DNA from: Diphasiastrum complanatum | Lineage: Eukaryota > Streptophyta > Lycopodiopsida > Lycopodiales > Lycopodiaceae | Direction of reading: 5' to 3' | NCBI GenBank assembly: GCA_029204225.1 | Contig: CM055094.1 | Coordinates: forward strand, 14,634,928-14,698,927 | DNA length: 64,000 bases | Part shown: positions 10,507 through 22,402 of the stretch, piece after piece | Position numbering within the stretch: position 1 is the first letter of the stretch | How the letters are laid out: each line of letters starts with the position of its first letter | Translations under genes and position numbers: made by a program | Notes under the pieces: model-generated | Told to the model about the DNA's origin: nothing | Databases searched by the model: none | The model's input: the letters and a program-made list of their open reading frames with translations, nothing else

Positions 10507-11334
10507 ATTTTAGCCACAATGTTCTCAAGGTGGCACATACTAGTTCACAAACCACATTATGATATCTCAGTCAAGAACTATAAGAGCTATAGACATGAAC
10601 ACTTTGATAAGAAATAAATCTTATATACACAAACAATACACTCAAAACATGCCTACATTTCATGGTATTGGAGGGTGGATTTTCATTGATCGTGTGCTAA
10701 TGCCATCTTTCTTAATTGATCATGTGCTAATGGTAACTTCAAAGAAGAAACTTGAGAAAAGATAGGTGTAATTGCAAACAAGGCAACTAGTCAATTTTCA
10801 TCAATCAAATGTGTGCCATAGCTGTCAGAGAAAAAACCTGCCATCACATCTTTTGAGGAGGTGTGCTAATACTAAGCAAATGGTGGTATTGCAGATAGAA
10901 GATATTGCATATGGTATTTGTTATAGTGGAAGTTGACAATTTTTACTTGTATGTTCTAGTGGTGAAATTTGATAGTTGAAAAAACTCGCTTCGAACACAA
11001 AATAGCTCACCCAAAAAAGCTCGCCAAAAAATCGCACTCGGGATTTTTGAACTTTGTTCAATATGGACCAAAACTGTGAAAATTGATTTCAACATTCTGC
11101 AATGAAAGATCCTTCATGGACATCATTTTCTATTGGAGTCTCAAACGTTCCTTGTTTGTAGCTGGATTTTTTAGACACTTCTAAAACTATTCATTCATCT
11201 AGAAAAGAGAGTTGTAACACATGCAATCAGTGCATGCAACATGCAAAGTGGTTTCTGTGATCTACACATGTCTAGGCAATTTTATGAGTTGACATGCAGT
11301 ACATGCAATATCCATGCATGCCTGATCAAGCCCA
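10507..11334. other. Noncoding sequence beside the copia relic
   Basis: No coding frame is convincing. The stretch contains the inverted copy of the LTR-like block (11219-11310). Nothing else is recognised. Confidence 0.4.
11219..11310 (-). repeat. Inverted repeat, right arm (92 bp)
   Basis: Reverse complement of 7910-8001. Its orientation, opposite to the LTR remnant, means it cannot be the matching LTR of the same intact element. Confidence 0.85.
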
Positions 11335-13335
11335 TCGTAGCCCAAACTGCCCATGAAATCTTGATCCAAACTAACAATGGGTATCTGATAGAGGCTATCA
11401 CATGGACCCAATAATCTAGGCCACTATGCATTTGCTGATGAACAACTTTCTAATTGTCTTAACATTTCGCAAGTACCGCATCCAATCCAAGCTGCTCAGC
11501 CAAATTGTGGAGTCCATTCTGGGATTTTTTGGCCCCACAGTAGCGCCATATGATTGGCATACTTTCCTTCTACACGAACTAACTATCTCCATAAAACCTA
11601 ACACCTGCGACTGTATCGCAGCAGGACCCCTGCTATGTAACATTGCCTGTCACTTCTCGAGGAGAAGGTACGCGGGTCCACCGCTCCAGCATTTTATTTG
11701 CCACTGTTTCTCATACTAACCATTATCCTCCATCTCACGCCTCCACCTCCATTCAACCTGCAGTCACTGACACCACGTCCAACAAAAGAATGTGTGGCAT
11801 TGCCCCCTCCTCATTTAGTCTCCCTGCTACTAGACGTCGCACCGCCACCTCACAACTAATGACTTCTGCTTCTACCATCGCCACCTCTTCTTTTGCTCAA
11901 CGTTCAACCGTTACTTCCGTTTCTGTTTCTCTTTCATCTGTGCATACTACATATGTCTTTGTTCCATCCTCTTCCACCCCTTCCATCACTATCACTTCTT
12001 CCATTTCTCCTGTTTCTATATCCACCTCTCTTTCCCAAATCAATCCTTCTGATTTCCAACTTTCTCTTGACACCCTGGTGTGGATGCAGCTCATCAACCT
12101 CTCACTGGCGCGCCAAGGTCCCCACCACCTCCTTCTTCTCCTTCCATCCTCCAAATCACCCTCCAATTTCCTTTTATTCCTCTCGTTCCTTCGTCCGATA
12201 CATTTGCGAAGTACCAAGCTGAATTCGACAACTATCGGTGTGGGACATTGCAAGAGTTGGTGCAGACAAAGAATGCTCTGAAGGCCTGACATAAAAATAT
12301 GGAGCAGTAGCCTCAACCAGCTCCAGTGATGATTCCACCGCCACCCTTGAAAGATCTGGCCAGCTCCAGTTCCAGTCCAGAGAAGGGCAAACAGGCTGAG
12401 GGACCAACCGTGCAAGATCAGGGCTCAGATGTAGCAGATGTCGGTGGTCAGGATGTGAGCCAGGATACGGGTCTGAGCCAAAGCCAAGGGGAGGGCCAAG
12501 CCTCGACATCTCACAGCTGAAGATCCATATCTGTCAGCTGCGCTTTTTGACGACCAAAGTTTGTGGAGGAAAAAATCAATGAGTTCCTAGTCAAATATCC
12601 GCACAAGTCCTCAAGAGACGGTTGGCAAATATCATTTTCAGCACAAACAATTAAAGACAATGAACTGCAAGTACTTCCCGCCCTCCAACCACAGCCAAAG
12701 TGGCGTTAGTAGCTATTTGAACGGGACTCTACGGCCATCAGGGCCTATGTGACTAGACCACGACAACTATGAGTGAACGTGCATTTCCTGCCATGCACGA
12801 GATGATCCAAATGGGCGGAATGTGACACTCTCCTAGACCAGATCACCATCCAGAACTGCAATTGGCCAAGAATTTTTTCAGAGCATGATTTGGATACGGA
12901 TGTAGATGTCCGACGGGCTCTCACCCAATTTTCTAATAAGTATTTCAACTATCCTAATCCAGTAGTCTGTGCGGCAGCCACTTACGCCCAGGACTTAGAA
13001 TATTTAATGGGCATTGAACAAAATGGGACAATATCCTCCCACCCATAGTCTTTGATCCAAATAAAGTGCTAGCCTCAGAGAAAGTTGAAGATCAACTTCC
13101 AGTAGCGCGAGTCTACTACCGAACAGGACTCCTTGGCGATGCCTGGATGTGCAGATTCCAAGCGTAGTTAACAGGAGTCCACAAGTCCGTTCTCACGTCC
13201 AAGGACTGGAAGAATATCATCCGAATAAGCTTGATGGAAGACGTTACTGGCTACCTTATCCACCAGAGGTGGGCCAAGAAAACCTTGTACTGAACCGACA
13301 TAGTGCCGAGGGACCGACACTACTTCAGACCGTGG
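11335..13335 (+). pseudogene. Accessory ORF 'X', copy X1 (decayed)
   Basis: A frameshifted and stop-ridden reading frame matches the X ORF at 33434-35760 in two separated blocks. The N-terminal block (11350-11640) has NNGYLIEAI, an isoleucine-valine-glutamate-serine word and CIAAGPLL, matching NDGYLMEAI, IVES and RFAAGSLL in X2. A serine/threonine/proline-rich linker (11640-12220) and a short coiled-coil-like segment (about 12220-12290) follow. The C-terminal block (12540-13330) has FLVKYPHKSSRDGW, matching FLKQHPHESSRGGW in X2, and extends about 200 residues further than X2 does. Function unknown. The 5' end is truncated near 11335, and the 3' end stops where an LTR begins at 13340. Confidence 0.65.
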
Positions 13336-13339
13336 ATCC

Positions 13340-13931
13340 TGTTGGGGGTATTCCCAACATAATGTAACGAAATAATATTGGCTAATAAAATGTGTTGCAA
13401 GGGCATGGCATCCTGCGTGTATAAGCCCATGGCCCAATGAGCATGCAAGTAGAGCTGTAAATAGAATAATAGGCTTGGGCCTTTTTGTGATTAAAATAAA
13501 ACTTGAGGCCACAATGTCAAGTTTGTAAACTTAGAGAAAAACTTTCTAAGTTGGGTCCAATTTTTGACTCACATGAATCATGTGAAATCCAATGTACTTT
13601 TTTAGGACCCTTGGATTAAGTTGGGTCCACAATGAATGGACAAGATTAGTGTACATATTTTTAGAAGTAGCCAATAGGATTTTGGGGCAAGGGCCTTCCC
13701 CATTTATAAAAAGACACCTCTTGTACCATGCTTGGATGCTTAATGAGAAGGAGGAGACTCTATCATTTTGGAGAGCCAAAGTATCCTCATTCGCTAAGCA
13801 CTCATGCTAATGCTATTGTTGTATTTTTCATTTGCTTTCCATTTCCTTGTTCTTGTTTTGAGTAGTTATGGTTTTTTCCATTAGCATGCATCTTGAGCAT
13901 TTGAGCTAGCCTGCCTCTCCACTCCATTCTT

Positions 13932-14015
<84 letters not shown>

Positions 14016-14217
14016 TTTTCTCTCTATCTCTTCTCTTCTTCTCTTTCCATTTACCCAAAATCATGTTGAATGCTAGTTTAGTGGAGTAGAGTTAGTGGAG
14101 GTAGTGTTAAAGGTGAGTAGAGCTAAGGAAAAAAGTAGAGATCATCTAAAAGGAGCATCTTAACATAGTTAGGCTCCTATCCAAGTGTTCTAATCCTCTT
14201 TGACAGGAGGAAGGGCT
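13340..14217 (+). repeat. Gypsy family-A LTR 'A', truncated at its 3' end
   Basis: It starts with TGTTGGGGGTATTCCCAACA, the same start as the LTRs at 15148 and 51251, and follows them to the GGAAGGGCT region. It then switches to copia protease sequence before the final CA. It carries an expanded CT microsatellite. No internal element sequence or primer site follows, so it is a solo or broken LTR inserted at the end of X1. Confidence 0.85.
13935..14012 (+). repeat. (CT)n microsatellite inside LTR A
   Basis: An almost uninterrupted run of about 38 CT units. The related LTRs at 15148 and 51251 have only a short CT-rich stretch here, so it expanded after insertion. Confidence 0.97.
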
Positions 14218-14640
14218 ACTCACCGACTACATCTATACCCTGCAGTCCACCTTAGAGACAATAGCTCCCTGAGAATTGAAGGTGAAGGTATTGTAAAACT
14301 GAATTTTCAGAATGGATTATCGAAGCTCATACCAAATATATCGTATGTCCTGAACCTGACAACAAATCTGTTGTTGGTTAGTCAAATTACAGACTTAGGA
14401 CATAAGGTAGAGTTTCAGGTAGATTCACATCGCATTCTTGATAAAGCAGGAGAGTCCTTGCACTCGAAAAGATGCAAGGATATCTCTATAGGCTTAGTCA
14501 TTGTAACTTTGTAATTGACTATGCTTCAAGCAGTTCTCAGCATCTATTAATAAAGGATTGATTTGGCATTATAGACTTGGTCACCTTAATCATACATCAA
14601 TAGGATACATGTCTAGACATTCTTCTGTTGGAGGGTTTGC
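14218..14640 (+). pseudogene. Copia protease and pre-integrase fragment
   Basis: The frame 14200-14514 has a run like copia protease downstream sequence (LLLVSQITDLGHKVEF). A second frame (about 14550-14600) has WHYRLGHLNHTSIGY, the start of the copia integrase zinc-binding region. Both are plus strand and cut off at each side. The 5' join coincides with the truncated end of LTR A. Confidence 0.75.
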
Positions 14641-15147
14641 AGTAGCCAATAGAAACTGGGGTGCCCATCTCCTCAATTTCCTATATAAGTAGCAATTTCA
14701 AATCATTGTACATGTTCTATCTTCATTTCAGGTTGGCCATCTTATGGAATGGATGTGGAATGTCCTTTCTCTCTATCTCTTTTCCTCCATCTCTCATGAT
14801 TTTTGTGTGTTTGCTAAGTAGTGGATTTGATGCTTATTGGGATTGTCATTTCTTATGTTTTTGTGAGAGAGAAAGGGATAGAGAGAAGGGTAAGCTATCA
14901 TCATTGTGGATTTAGTGCTAATTGTCAATTTTCAGAGAAAAAAGGCAATTATGATTGTACTAATCAATCATTAAGAGTTATTGATTGCTTAATCCAAAGA
15001 TCTTTCAAGTTCTAGGTGTTAGATCTTGATCTAGATGCTTTACACTATGATTTAAGCAAGAGCAATGGATCAAATGATGAAAAACTTGGATGTGTTGGAG
15101 AAAATGGGTGTGTGAGTGTGAGAAACAAAAATAGCTCAAAAAGAAAA
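14641..15147. other. Unclassified sequence between fragments
   Basis: No ORF of note. A stretch beginning TGTTGGAGGGTTTGCAGTAG near 14626 and a TATATAAG at about 14680 could be part of another LTR, but I found no partner copy. Confidence 0.3.
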
Positions 15148-15895
15148 TGTTGGGGGTATTCCCAACAGTGTAAATAAATAAAATCGTCCAATTAAATGTG
15201 TTGCAAGGGCATGGCATCATGCGTGTATAAGCCCATGGCCCAATGAGCACGCAAGCAAAGTGTAAATAAAATAAAATAGACTTGGGTCTTTGTAATTAAA
15301 ATAAAACTTGAGGCCCAAATTCAATTTTAAACTTAGAGTTTACTTTTTAGAGTTGGGTCCAATTTTGGACTCACATGAATCTTGTGATTTTCAATGTACT
15401 TTTTGTGGACCCTTGGATCAAGTTGGGTCCAAGATGAATGGATAGGATCAATGTGAATATTAGCCAATAGGATTGAGGGGCAAGGGCCTTTCCCATATTA
15501 TAAAAAGGCACCATTTGTACATTAATTGGATGCTTAATAGATTTCTTGTCATTTTCATTTCTTCCATGCTTTTTGTTTGTCATTAGTTAAGGTTTCTCCA
15601 TAAGCAATGACATGGAGCATTTGAGCTAACCTCCATCTCATCTCTCTCTCTCTCTTTCTCTCTTCTCTTCTCTCTTCCTCTTCTTGTCTATCCTTTCCCT
15701 TCACCCAAAAGCATGATGAATGTTAGTGTAGAGGAGTAGACTTAAAGGAGGGTAGTGTTAGTGGTGAATAGAGTTAAGGGAGAAAGTAGGAAACTAATTA
15801 AAAATAGCATCTATGCATAGTTAGGTACCTATCCAGTGATCTAACCCTTGTTGACAGGCGGGAGGGCTATACTATGCGAGATCTTTGATCCTACA
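15148..15895 (+). repeat. 5' LTR 'B' of a gypsy family-A element (748 bp)
   Basis: It begins TGTTGGGGGTATTCCCAACA and ends CCTACA, followed one base later by a degenerate tRNA-Asp primer site. It is a direct relative of the LTRs at 13340 and 51251. The first 20 bases form a hairpin (TGTTGGG and CCCAACA). I see no 3' partner for this element. Confidence 0.9.
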
Positions 15896-15896
15896 A

Positions 15897-15914
15897 TAGC
15901 GTCGTTGCCAGAGA
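15897..15914 (+). other. Degenerate tRNA-Asp primer-binding site
   Basis: TAGCGTCGTTGCCAGAGA matches TGGCGCCGTTGCCGGGGA, the complement of the plant tRNA-Asp 3' end, except for transitions. The changes fit decay of a methylated copy. Confidence 0.8.
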
Positions 15915-16261
15915 TGGGTTTCCACTAACTAGTTTAGCTGCATTTTAGCTATTTTCTTGTTTTTTAGAGTAGTTTTAGGTAGATTTTTGGGTGTTTAGAG
16001 TTAGTTTTCTATATTTTTTTGTGTTTGGAATGTTCACAGCTAGCAGAGGAGGTGTGAGAGGGTAGAGGAGGCCCTAAATAACCTCTAAGGGCTTGAAACC
16101 CAAACAAATAGTCAAAAAACCCAAAAAAACACACCAATCTGTATTTTGGAAGGGAAAAAGAGCCTAAAATCTCATCAGATTCTTATATCTCCAAAACCAG
16201 TGTGAATAAACTTTTGCATGATTAATAGTAGCTCCAGGGTACTATGCCAGACTTGCATAGA

Positions 16262-16860
16262 AGCCTGCGAGAGTTAGTTCCAAGCATATTGTAAAAATCA
16301 GAGAAAAATCATAAAAAATCTCAAAAAACCCTTGAAAAAATCCAAAAAAATTCAAATCTTAATAAGAACTCTCGCAGAGCCCTCTAAAGTTCCATCTCAG
16401 TGAGACTAGGACACAGAGAAGCTTGCGAGAGTTAGTTTGATGTCTAAGTGCCTGTGCGAGAGTTCCCAATAAAAAAAAGTTGGGAAAGGACCAGTGAATC
16501 CTCGCAGACAGCAAAATTTTTAGTTCCAGTGGTCAAGAACTCTCGTAGAGGATTCTGAACTTCCATTTCAGTGAGACCAAGACACAGAAGAGCTTGCAAG
16601 AGTTATTTTGATTCCAGTGAGCAAAAAATTGGATTTAAGTGCAAAAAAATCACTAAAAAGTGAAGATCCAGCAAATTCTTCTAGTAAGAACTCTCACAGA
16701 CCCCCTCAATCAGTTCAAATGATAATTTTCATAAGTGATGAAGCCTACAAGAGTTAGCTATGAGATTTGGTGAAGATCAAGCCAAAAACGTGGTTTTGAA
16801 CTCTCGTAGACAATGAAATTTTCACTTCTTGTGAGAGTTAACTCTCGCAGAGGATTCTAT
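16262..16860 (+). repeat. Family-A motif array in the 5' leader (AACTCTCGCA in both orientations)
   Basis: The noncoding leader between primer site and gag (15915-17060) holds about 12 dispersed copies or near-copies of AACTCTCGCAGA or its reverse complement TGCGAGAGTT, roughly alternating. Examples start near 16264, 16366, 16422, 16453, 16497, 16538, 16590, 16687, 16801 and 16840. Spacing is irregular, so this is not a tandem repeat. The same array occurs at 52423-53160. Several sites have C-to-T or G-to-A changes. Confidence 0.85.
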
Positions 16861-17074
16861 AGTGAGATCTGACCCAGATCCAACTACTATCAAAATCTCA
16901 GGTCAATCAGTGCAAGGAGTAAAAAGTTATCAAGGAAAAACCACTACAAAAGGCCTAAAATTCACTTCCGACCGATCAGATCGATCAAATCCTTGAGATC
17001 CAGACTGCAACCTACTGTATAAGCAAGATCGAATCACTTTGGAACCCACCATCAGATGAATCTTAGACCGAGAC

Positions 17075-17371
17075 GATCAATAGCATGAAGGATAGCAAAT
17101 CAAGCACCACACCTTCCCAGATTAGCAGTTGTGCAACAAGAGGCAGTACCGAAACCAGCACCAATGGATCCAATGGGCCAACCCATACTTGTCGCTCCCT
17201 TGCAAGCAGTCCGGAGAGCACCTCGGATGGAAATACCAAAATACGACGGATCATCAGATTCCATCCGATTCCTCCAGATCTACGAGCTTGTGAGATCTAC
17301 GGTGAACGGACACTTGCTGAGAAGCTGATGCTGTTCCCTATGTCCTTATTGGCAGTGGCTCAGGATTGGTA
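17075..17371 (+). pseudogene. Gypsy family-A gag, N-terminal fragment
   Basis: This frame-shifted start of gag contains APMDPMGQP, RRAPRMEIPKYDGSS, IRFLQIYE and LMLFPMSLLAVAQDW, all matching gag of the element at 51251-57660. It stops dead after AQDW at 17371, where an inverted gag from a different family begins. Frameshifts near 17260 and 17310 break it. Confidence 0.85.
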
Positions 17372-17626
17372 ATCTGTACGTTCAGTTTCATCTTGGTTAT
17401 AGTACCAATCTTGTGCTGCGCCTGTTAAGGCCATAGGAAATAGCTTAAGTTTATTTTGAGGATAAATCTCACCATAGACCTCACAAGATTCAGCATAGAT
17501 CTGAAGAAATCTAACTGGATCTGTTAATCCATTATATTTGGGTAGATCCAATCGGGGTGCTCTTCTAACAATAATTGGATTGATCTCCTGTGGAGCACCT
17601 CCAGGAGCACCTCCAGGGGCAGCCAT
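17372..17626 (-). pseudogene. Gypsy family-B gag N-terminus, inverted
   Basis: The minus-strand frame (start ATG at 17626, beginning MAAPGGAPGG) encodes RRAPRLDLPKYNGLTDPVRF and LKLFPMALTGAAQDWYY. These are homologous to family-A gag but clearly divergent. It faces the family-A gag head to head; the two meet at about 17371 within the codons for AQDW. Apart from being cut short and flipped relative to the pol that follows at 18240, this piece is open. Confidence 0.85.
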
Positions 17627-18240
17627 CTTTACAAATTTAGATCAAATCAATAATTAGATTGGATATAGATTTTTTCAAAAAACTATATCAGATTAGATCT
17701 GCTAGCTCTATTCCACTTTTCAAGAATCAGATTCTATATAATGAAAAACTACCCAAAATTCGATCAATTGATACTTCTTAAAAATGATAAATTTCTCAGA
17801 GTCCAATTCAGAATATATCAGATTTGATCCAAATTTTGACAAAGACTTGATCTAAGAACTGGCAAAGGTTCTCTAGGCGAATGTTGTCTCGGTGAAGGTT
17901 CAACAGTGCTATTTTGGGATAAAAATTCTCTCAATAATTTTTTGACAATTTCTTGGGAAATAACCTTCACCGACTTCTCAGATGGAAGATCTGACACAGA
18001 TAGAACTATGGACAACCGGACGAAGGTTTTTGACACAAGAAAATACAGTTTTTGTAATCTGACGAGAGTTAAAATCAAGATTTTTTGTAATCTGATCAAG
18101 AATAATCTTCGCCGAACTCAGAAATAGTAGTTTACTATAGATAGAATGTTCTGGAAACTCGGCGAAGGTTCTGGCGAAGGATCAAGAGTAATACTGGTAA
18201 TTTTGCAAAAAAGTGACTTTTTTTTGACAAAAATATGACA
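17627..18240 (-). repeat. Family-B 5' leader with its motif array, inverted
   Basis: Upstream (on the minus strand) of the inverted gag is noncoding DNA with about 7-8 copies of AACCTTCGCCGA or its reverse complement, for example near 17868, 17892, 17962, 18022, 18105, 18158 and 18171. This is the family-B counterpart of the family-A leader array, in the same position relative to gag. Confidence 0.75.
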
Positions 18241-21200
18241 ATATCTATTAAGCTAGCTGATCAAATGACACTTCGTCTATGAGGAATGGTGGAAGATATA
18301 CCTATCAGGATTGCAGGTGTCTACCGAGTTCTCTTAGGACATCCATGGTTATGAGTTGAGCAAGTAATTCATAACTGGGGTACCGACAAAATCACTTTTG
18401 AAAATCGTGAACGTGCAGTTAAAGTTGATCCTACGACTTGGACTATCAAGCCAGTGGTTCAAAAAGCGGATGACAATTAATCAACAACGGATCACACTTG
18501 TGATCGGCCAGAGATAAAATTGGGAATTCACTACGATTCTCAAACGGATACAGTCAATTGGAACGAAGCTCTTGCAACAATTGATTGTACAGCAGGATAT
18601 ATGTGTCAACAAGATATTCAATCAGAGATGAGCGAGATTTCCTTGTTAGATCGAACTTTGGATATGCCAATCACGTTTCCACTAAATGTGTTGAATGTAG
18701 CTTGGATATCAGCGGAACCTATACCAGATCCAATTGAGGACGATCTCATACGAATGAGCCATGCCTTAACTTATGATGGCAATGCAGAACTTACGGATGA
18801 ACAGATTCTACATCATATGGATCCAACCAGATTTGGAGTGCGTAATGTTCTTGATGAACCAAAAATCAAATCGTCCAAAGCAGTTATATTGAAGGGAGAC
18901 AGGATCACAGGCTCAATGATGAAGAAATAAGCAAAGCAACATTATAATACGGTCCTGAAATGGGAAAATTGTCCTCAAAAGATCGATTCAAAGGAAGTGC
19001 CACCTCTATTGGATAAAGGCAAATGAAAAGTCAAGAATGATTCTTCAAGTCAAATCTCTAGCAAGACATCATCGTCTAGGAAGTCTTCACTTGTGAAGAA
19101 AGATTTATCATCCCAAAAGTCATCACCTCCACGATCAATTCCTGCTAAGAAGACTAAACGAAGATCCAAGACAAGTCCTTTCTAAAAAGAACAAGCAAAT
19201 GTAGTCCAACATGATATGCCAGAGCATTTTAAATGTTATACATTGGATGATGTGGTTATCATGTTACCTAAAGCACATCGTGAACCTGAAGAACACATGC
19301 CAGAATCTAAAGAGGTTTACGATGGCCCAGCTAGGACATAGCCAATGAATCTTGCAAAACCAGGAGAACCGAAAAAGATTGTACAAGTGGGATCACAACT
19401 TACTCTTGAACATTATCAACCACTCTGTTTGTTACTTATTAAGTATCAAGATTGCTTTGCATGGACTTATCAAGATTTGAAGGGTATTCCGACATAAGTC
19501 ATTGAACATACCATACCTTTAGTACCTGATGCAGTACCAAAGGTTACAAAGTTCTATTGCTGTAATCCTAATGTGGCAGATCTGATAAAGAAAGAACTTC
19601 AGAGATTGCTTGACGCCGATTTCATTTATGAGATTGAGCATACCGAATGGATTTCACCGATTGTCATTGTTCCTAAGAAAAATGAGAAATTGCGAATCTG
19701 TGTGAATCTCAAAGCATTGAATAAAGTGACACAGAAGGATCACTTTTCGTTACCTTTTACTAAAAGCATTTTGGATTGCCTTGCTGGAGCGGAAGCTTAT
19801 AGTTTCCTGGATGGATTTAGTGGTTACCACCAGGTTAAGATTGCACCTGCCGATCGCCACAAATCTGTTTTTGCAACAGACTGAGGCACCTATGCTTACA
19901 AAGTAATGTCGTTTGGACTCTGTAATGCACCAAATTCATTCCAAAGAGTAATGCAATTTGCCTTTAAAGATTATCTGCAGAAATTCCTTGAAATTTACTT
20001 GAATGACTTGGGACTTCATAGTACAGATACAAACCACCTGGATCGATTGGAAAAAGTCTTTGAAAGATGCCACAAATTTCAGATTTCTCTAAATCTAAAA
20101 AAATGCCAGATATGGGTTTCTCACGGAGTGGTGCTTAGACATGTTATATCAAGACATGGTATTGCCACCGATTATTCTAAGATCAAAGTTATTGTGGAAT
20201 TGCCACCGCCAACAACAATTTGTGGAGTTTATGTGTTTATGGGTCATGCGAACTACTATTGAGTTTTTATTATCTTCTTTGCAGATTTATCATGGCCTAT
20301 ATACAAATTAACTATTGTTCTTATTTGGATAGTAGAGGCGTTAGAAGCCTTTGAAAAGTTAAAAAAAGCATTATCTTCAATACCAATTCTGTGTTCTCCA
20401 GATTGGACATTAGAGTTTTATGTTCATACGGATGCCTCAAAATACGCCATTGGATCAGTTTTGACGTAGCCAGGTGACTATAAGAAGGATTATCCTATAT
20501 GATTTGCAAGCAGACAACTTACAGATTCAGAGAAGAATTATTCAACGACAGAACGTGAAGCGCTAGCCATGATTTTTTCTGTTCGGAAATTTCGTCACTA
20601 CCTCATGGAAATGCATTTTGCATTTTATACGGATCATCAACCGTTACTTTACTTGGTAAATAAGACGTGTAATACTGGACTTATTGCAAGATAGTTATTA
20701 TTATTGACTGAATTTGACTTTTGAATTGTGGTCAGAAAGGGGAAGCAACATTATCTAGCCGATCACGTTTTGCGAATTGAATCTGCACCAGTTAATACTG
20801 AAGTGGTTGATGAACTGCCAGATGCTGTGTTGTTCTATGTTGAAGCAATACCTGAGTGGACGACAGATAGTACCTGATGCTAGGACAACTGAATGACTCT
20901 TTGACAAAAGTACAGAAAAGACAATTGATTCATAAGACTCAACCTTATCAATTAATTGTAGGACAATTGTACCCTCATGGATCAGATAATATTTTACAAA
21001 GATGTGTTTTACCGCATGAAGTACCAGATTTAATCATGTTTTCACATGATGGCATGGGTGGAGGACAGTTCTCTACAGATATTACTGTTCGCAAACTTTT
21101 GCAATCCGGTTGTTGGTGGCCTACATTTCATAAGGACACATAAAATTTTACTCAGATACGTGATGTTTGCCAGCGAGCACGACGACCTACTCGACAGAAT

Positions 21201-22118
21201 TATGAACCCTTACATCCGGTTTTATCGCAAGCACCATTTGAAAAATGGGGACTGGATTATGTTGGTCCTATTAATCCTACCGTGCAAGGGTCTTAGGCCC
21301 GATACATTATCGTCGCAACTGATTATATGACCAAGTGGGTTGAAGCCAAAGCTGTCAAAGTGGCTGATGCGAAATCTATGGCCAAGTTTCTATATGAAAA
21401 TATTATAATCAGATTTAGATGTCCGATCGAAATTGTTAGTGACCGGGGTAGACACTTTGTTAATCAAACAATAAAGTGTTTACTAGAAGATTTTTTCGTT
21501 ATACACAGATTTAGTACTCCCTATTATCCAAGAGAGAATGGCCAAACTGAATCTTCCAATAAGATTCTCTACACCATTATGACAAAGACAGTTGAAGCAA
21601 GTCGGTCTGATTGGAAACATAAACTATATGCAACATTATGTGCATTCAGAATCGCTTACAAAAATAGTACAAATCAAACACCTTTGCAACTAGTTTATGG
21701 TCAAGATGTTGTTATGCCAATTGAATTTTTAATCCCATCTTTACGCATAGCAGCAACGGAACGATTAAATGATGATATGTCCTTACAACTCCGTCATGAA
21801 ACGTAGCACAAATTATGTGAAATCTGATTGATGGCAGTTCATGCCTTAGCAGCAGAGAAAGCCCGCTGCAAGGCATGGCACGATCGTCGTTTGCACAAGA
21901 AAGATCTGAAAGCAGGAGATCTTGCATTGATGTACAAAACCAAGCTGATCAAGGGCAAGTTGAATTTTACTGGTGAAGGCCCGTATAAAGTAAAGGAAAT
22001 CCTGAACTATGGCGCAGTAATTCTTGAGCACTTGGATGGAAAACGATTTGATACTCTGGTGAATGACAGCCGATTACGCAAGTTTTGGCAGCCTGCTCCG
22101 CCAGCTCAACAAGCTTGA
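18240..22118 (+). pseudogene. Gypsy family-B pol (protease end, RT, RNase H, integrase), decayed
   Basis: Reading order is gypsy-like: end of protease (about 18240-18480), linker (18520-18930, with ELTDEQILHHMDP), RT (19573-20262), RNase H (about 20400-20700, DASKYAIG and FYTDHQPLLYL), then integrase (20877-22118, DRGRHFVNQ and NGQTESSNK). The RT active site reads YLND (19995-20006) instead of the functional Y/FLDD, and many TAG or TGA stops interrupt the frame. No chromodomain follows integrase; the end (GPYKVKEILNYGAVILEHLDG) resembles the Athila/Tat side of plant Ty3/gypsy. The start of protease and end of gag are missing at the inversion breakpoint. Confidence 0.9.
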
Positions 22119-22397
22119 TCTCAATATATTTTTTCATTTTATTTGTTTTCAATTTTTTGTTTTCAGTATTTAATTTGCTGTCTTTTTTTTTTTTTTTGAA
22201 AAAGAGAGTTAAAAAAAAATAAAATAAAAAATAAAAAATAAAAAAAAAAAGTGAAAAAGAAAACAATAAGGGAAAGACTGATGAGCAAAATTCAAGAAGT
22301 CATCAACATAAGGAAAAGGAAGCACAATATTTTTTTTTATGGAAAATGACTTAGAAAACCACTGTTTTGGGCAGATTTGGCCAATACAATATCAGAA
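22119..22397 (+). other. Family-B spacer after pol, left part
   Basis: Noncoding and A/T-rich, with homopolymer stretches at about 22184-22250. It runs up to the copia insertion and continues at 32874. Confidence 0.6.
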
Positions 22398-22402
22398 ACC
22401 TT
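22398..22402. repeat. Target-site duplication of the 10.5-kb copia insertion, left (ACCTT)
   Basis: ACCTT precedes the TGTGG start of the LTR and recurs at 32874-32878 just after the right LTR end. It lies inside a family-B motif site. Confidence 0.8.

Noticed and set aside
11897-12509. Minus-strand ORFs of 172 and 111 residues opposite X1
   Set aside because: The plus-strand frames match the X family, so the antisense frames are incidental products of the low-complexity linker.
13340-15895. LTRs A and B as the two ends of one element
   Set aside because: B is followed by a primer site and leader, A is truncated, and the DNA between them is a copia fragment and unclassified sequence with no family-A internal region.
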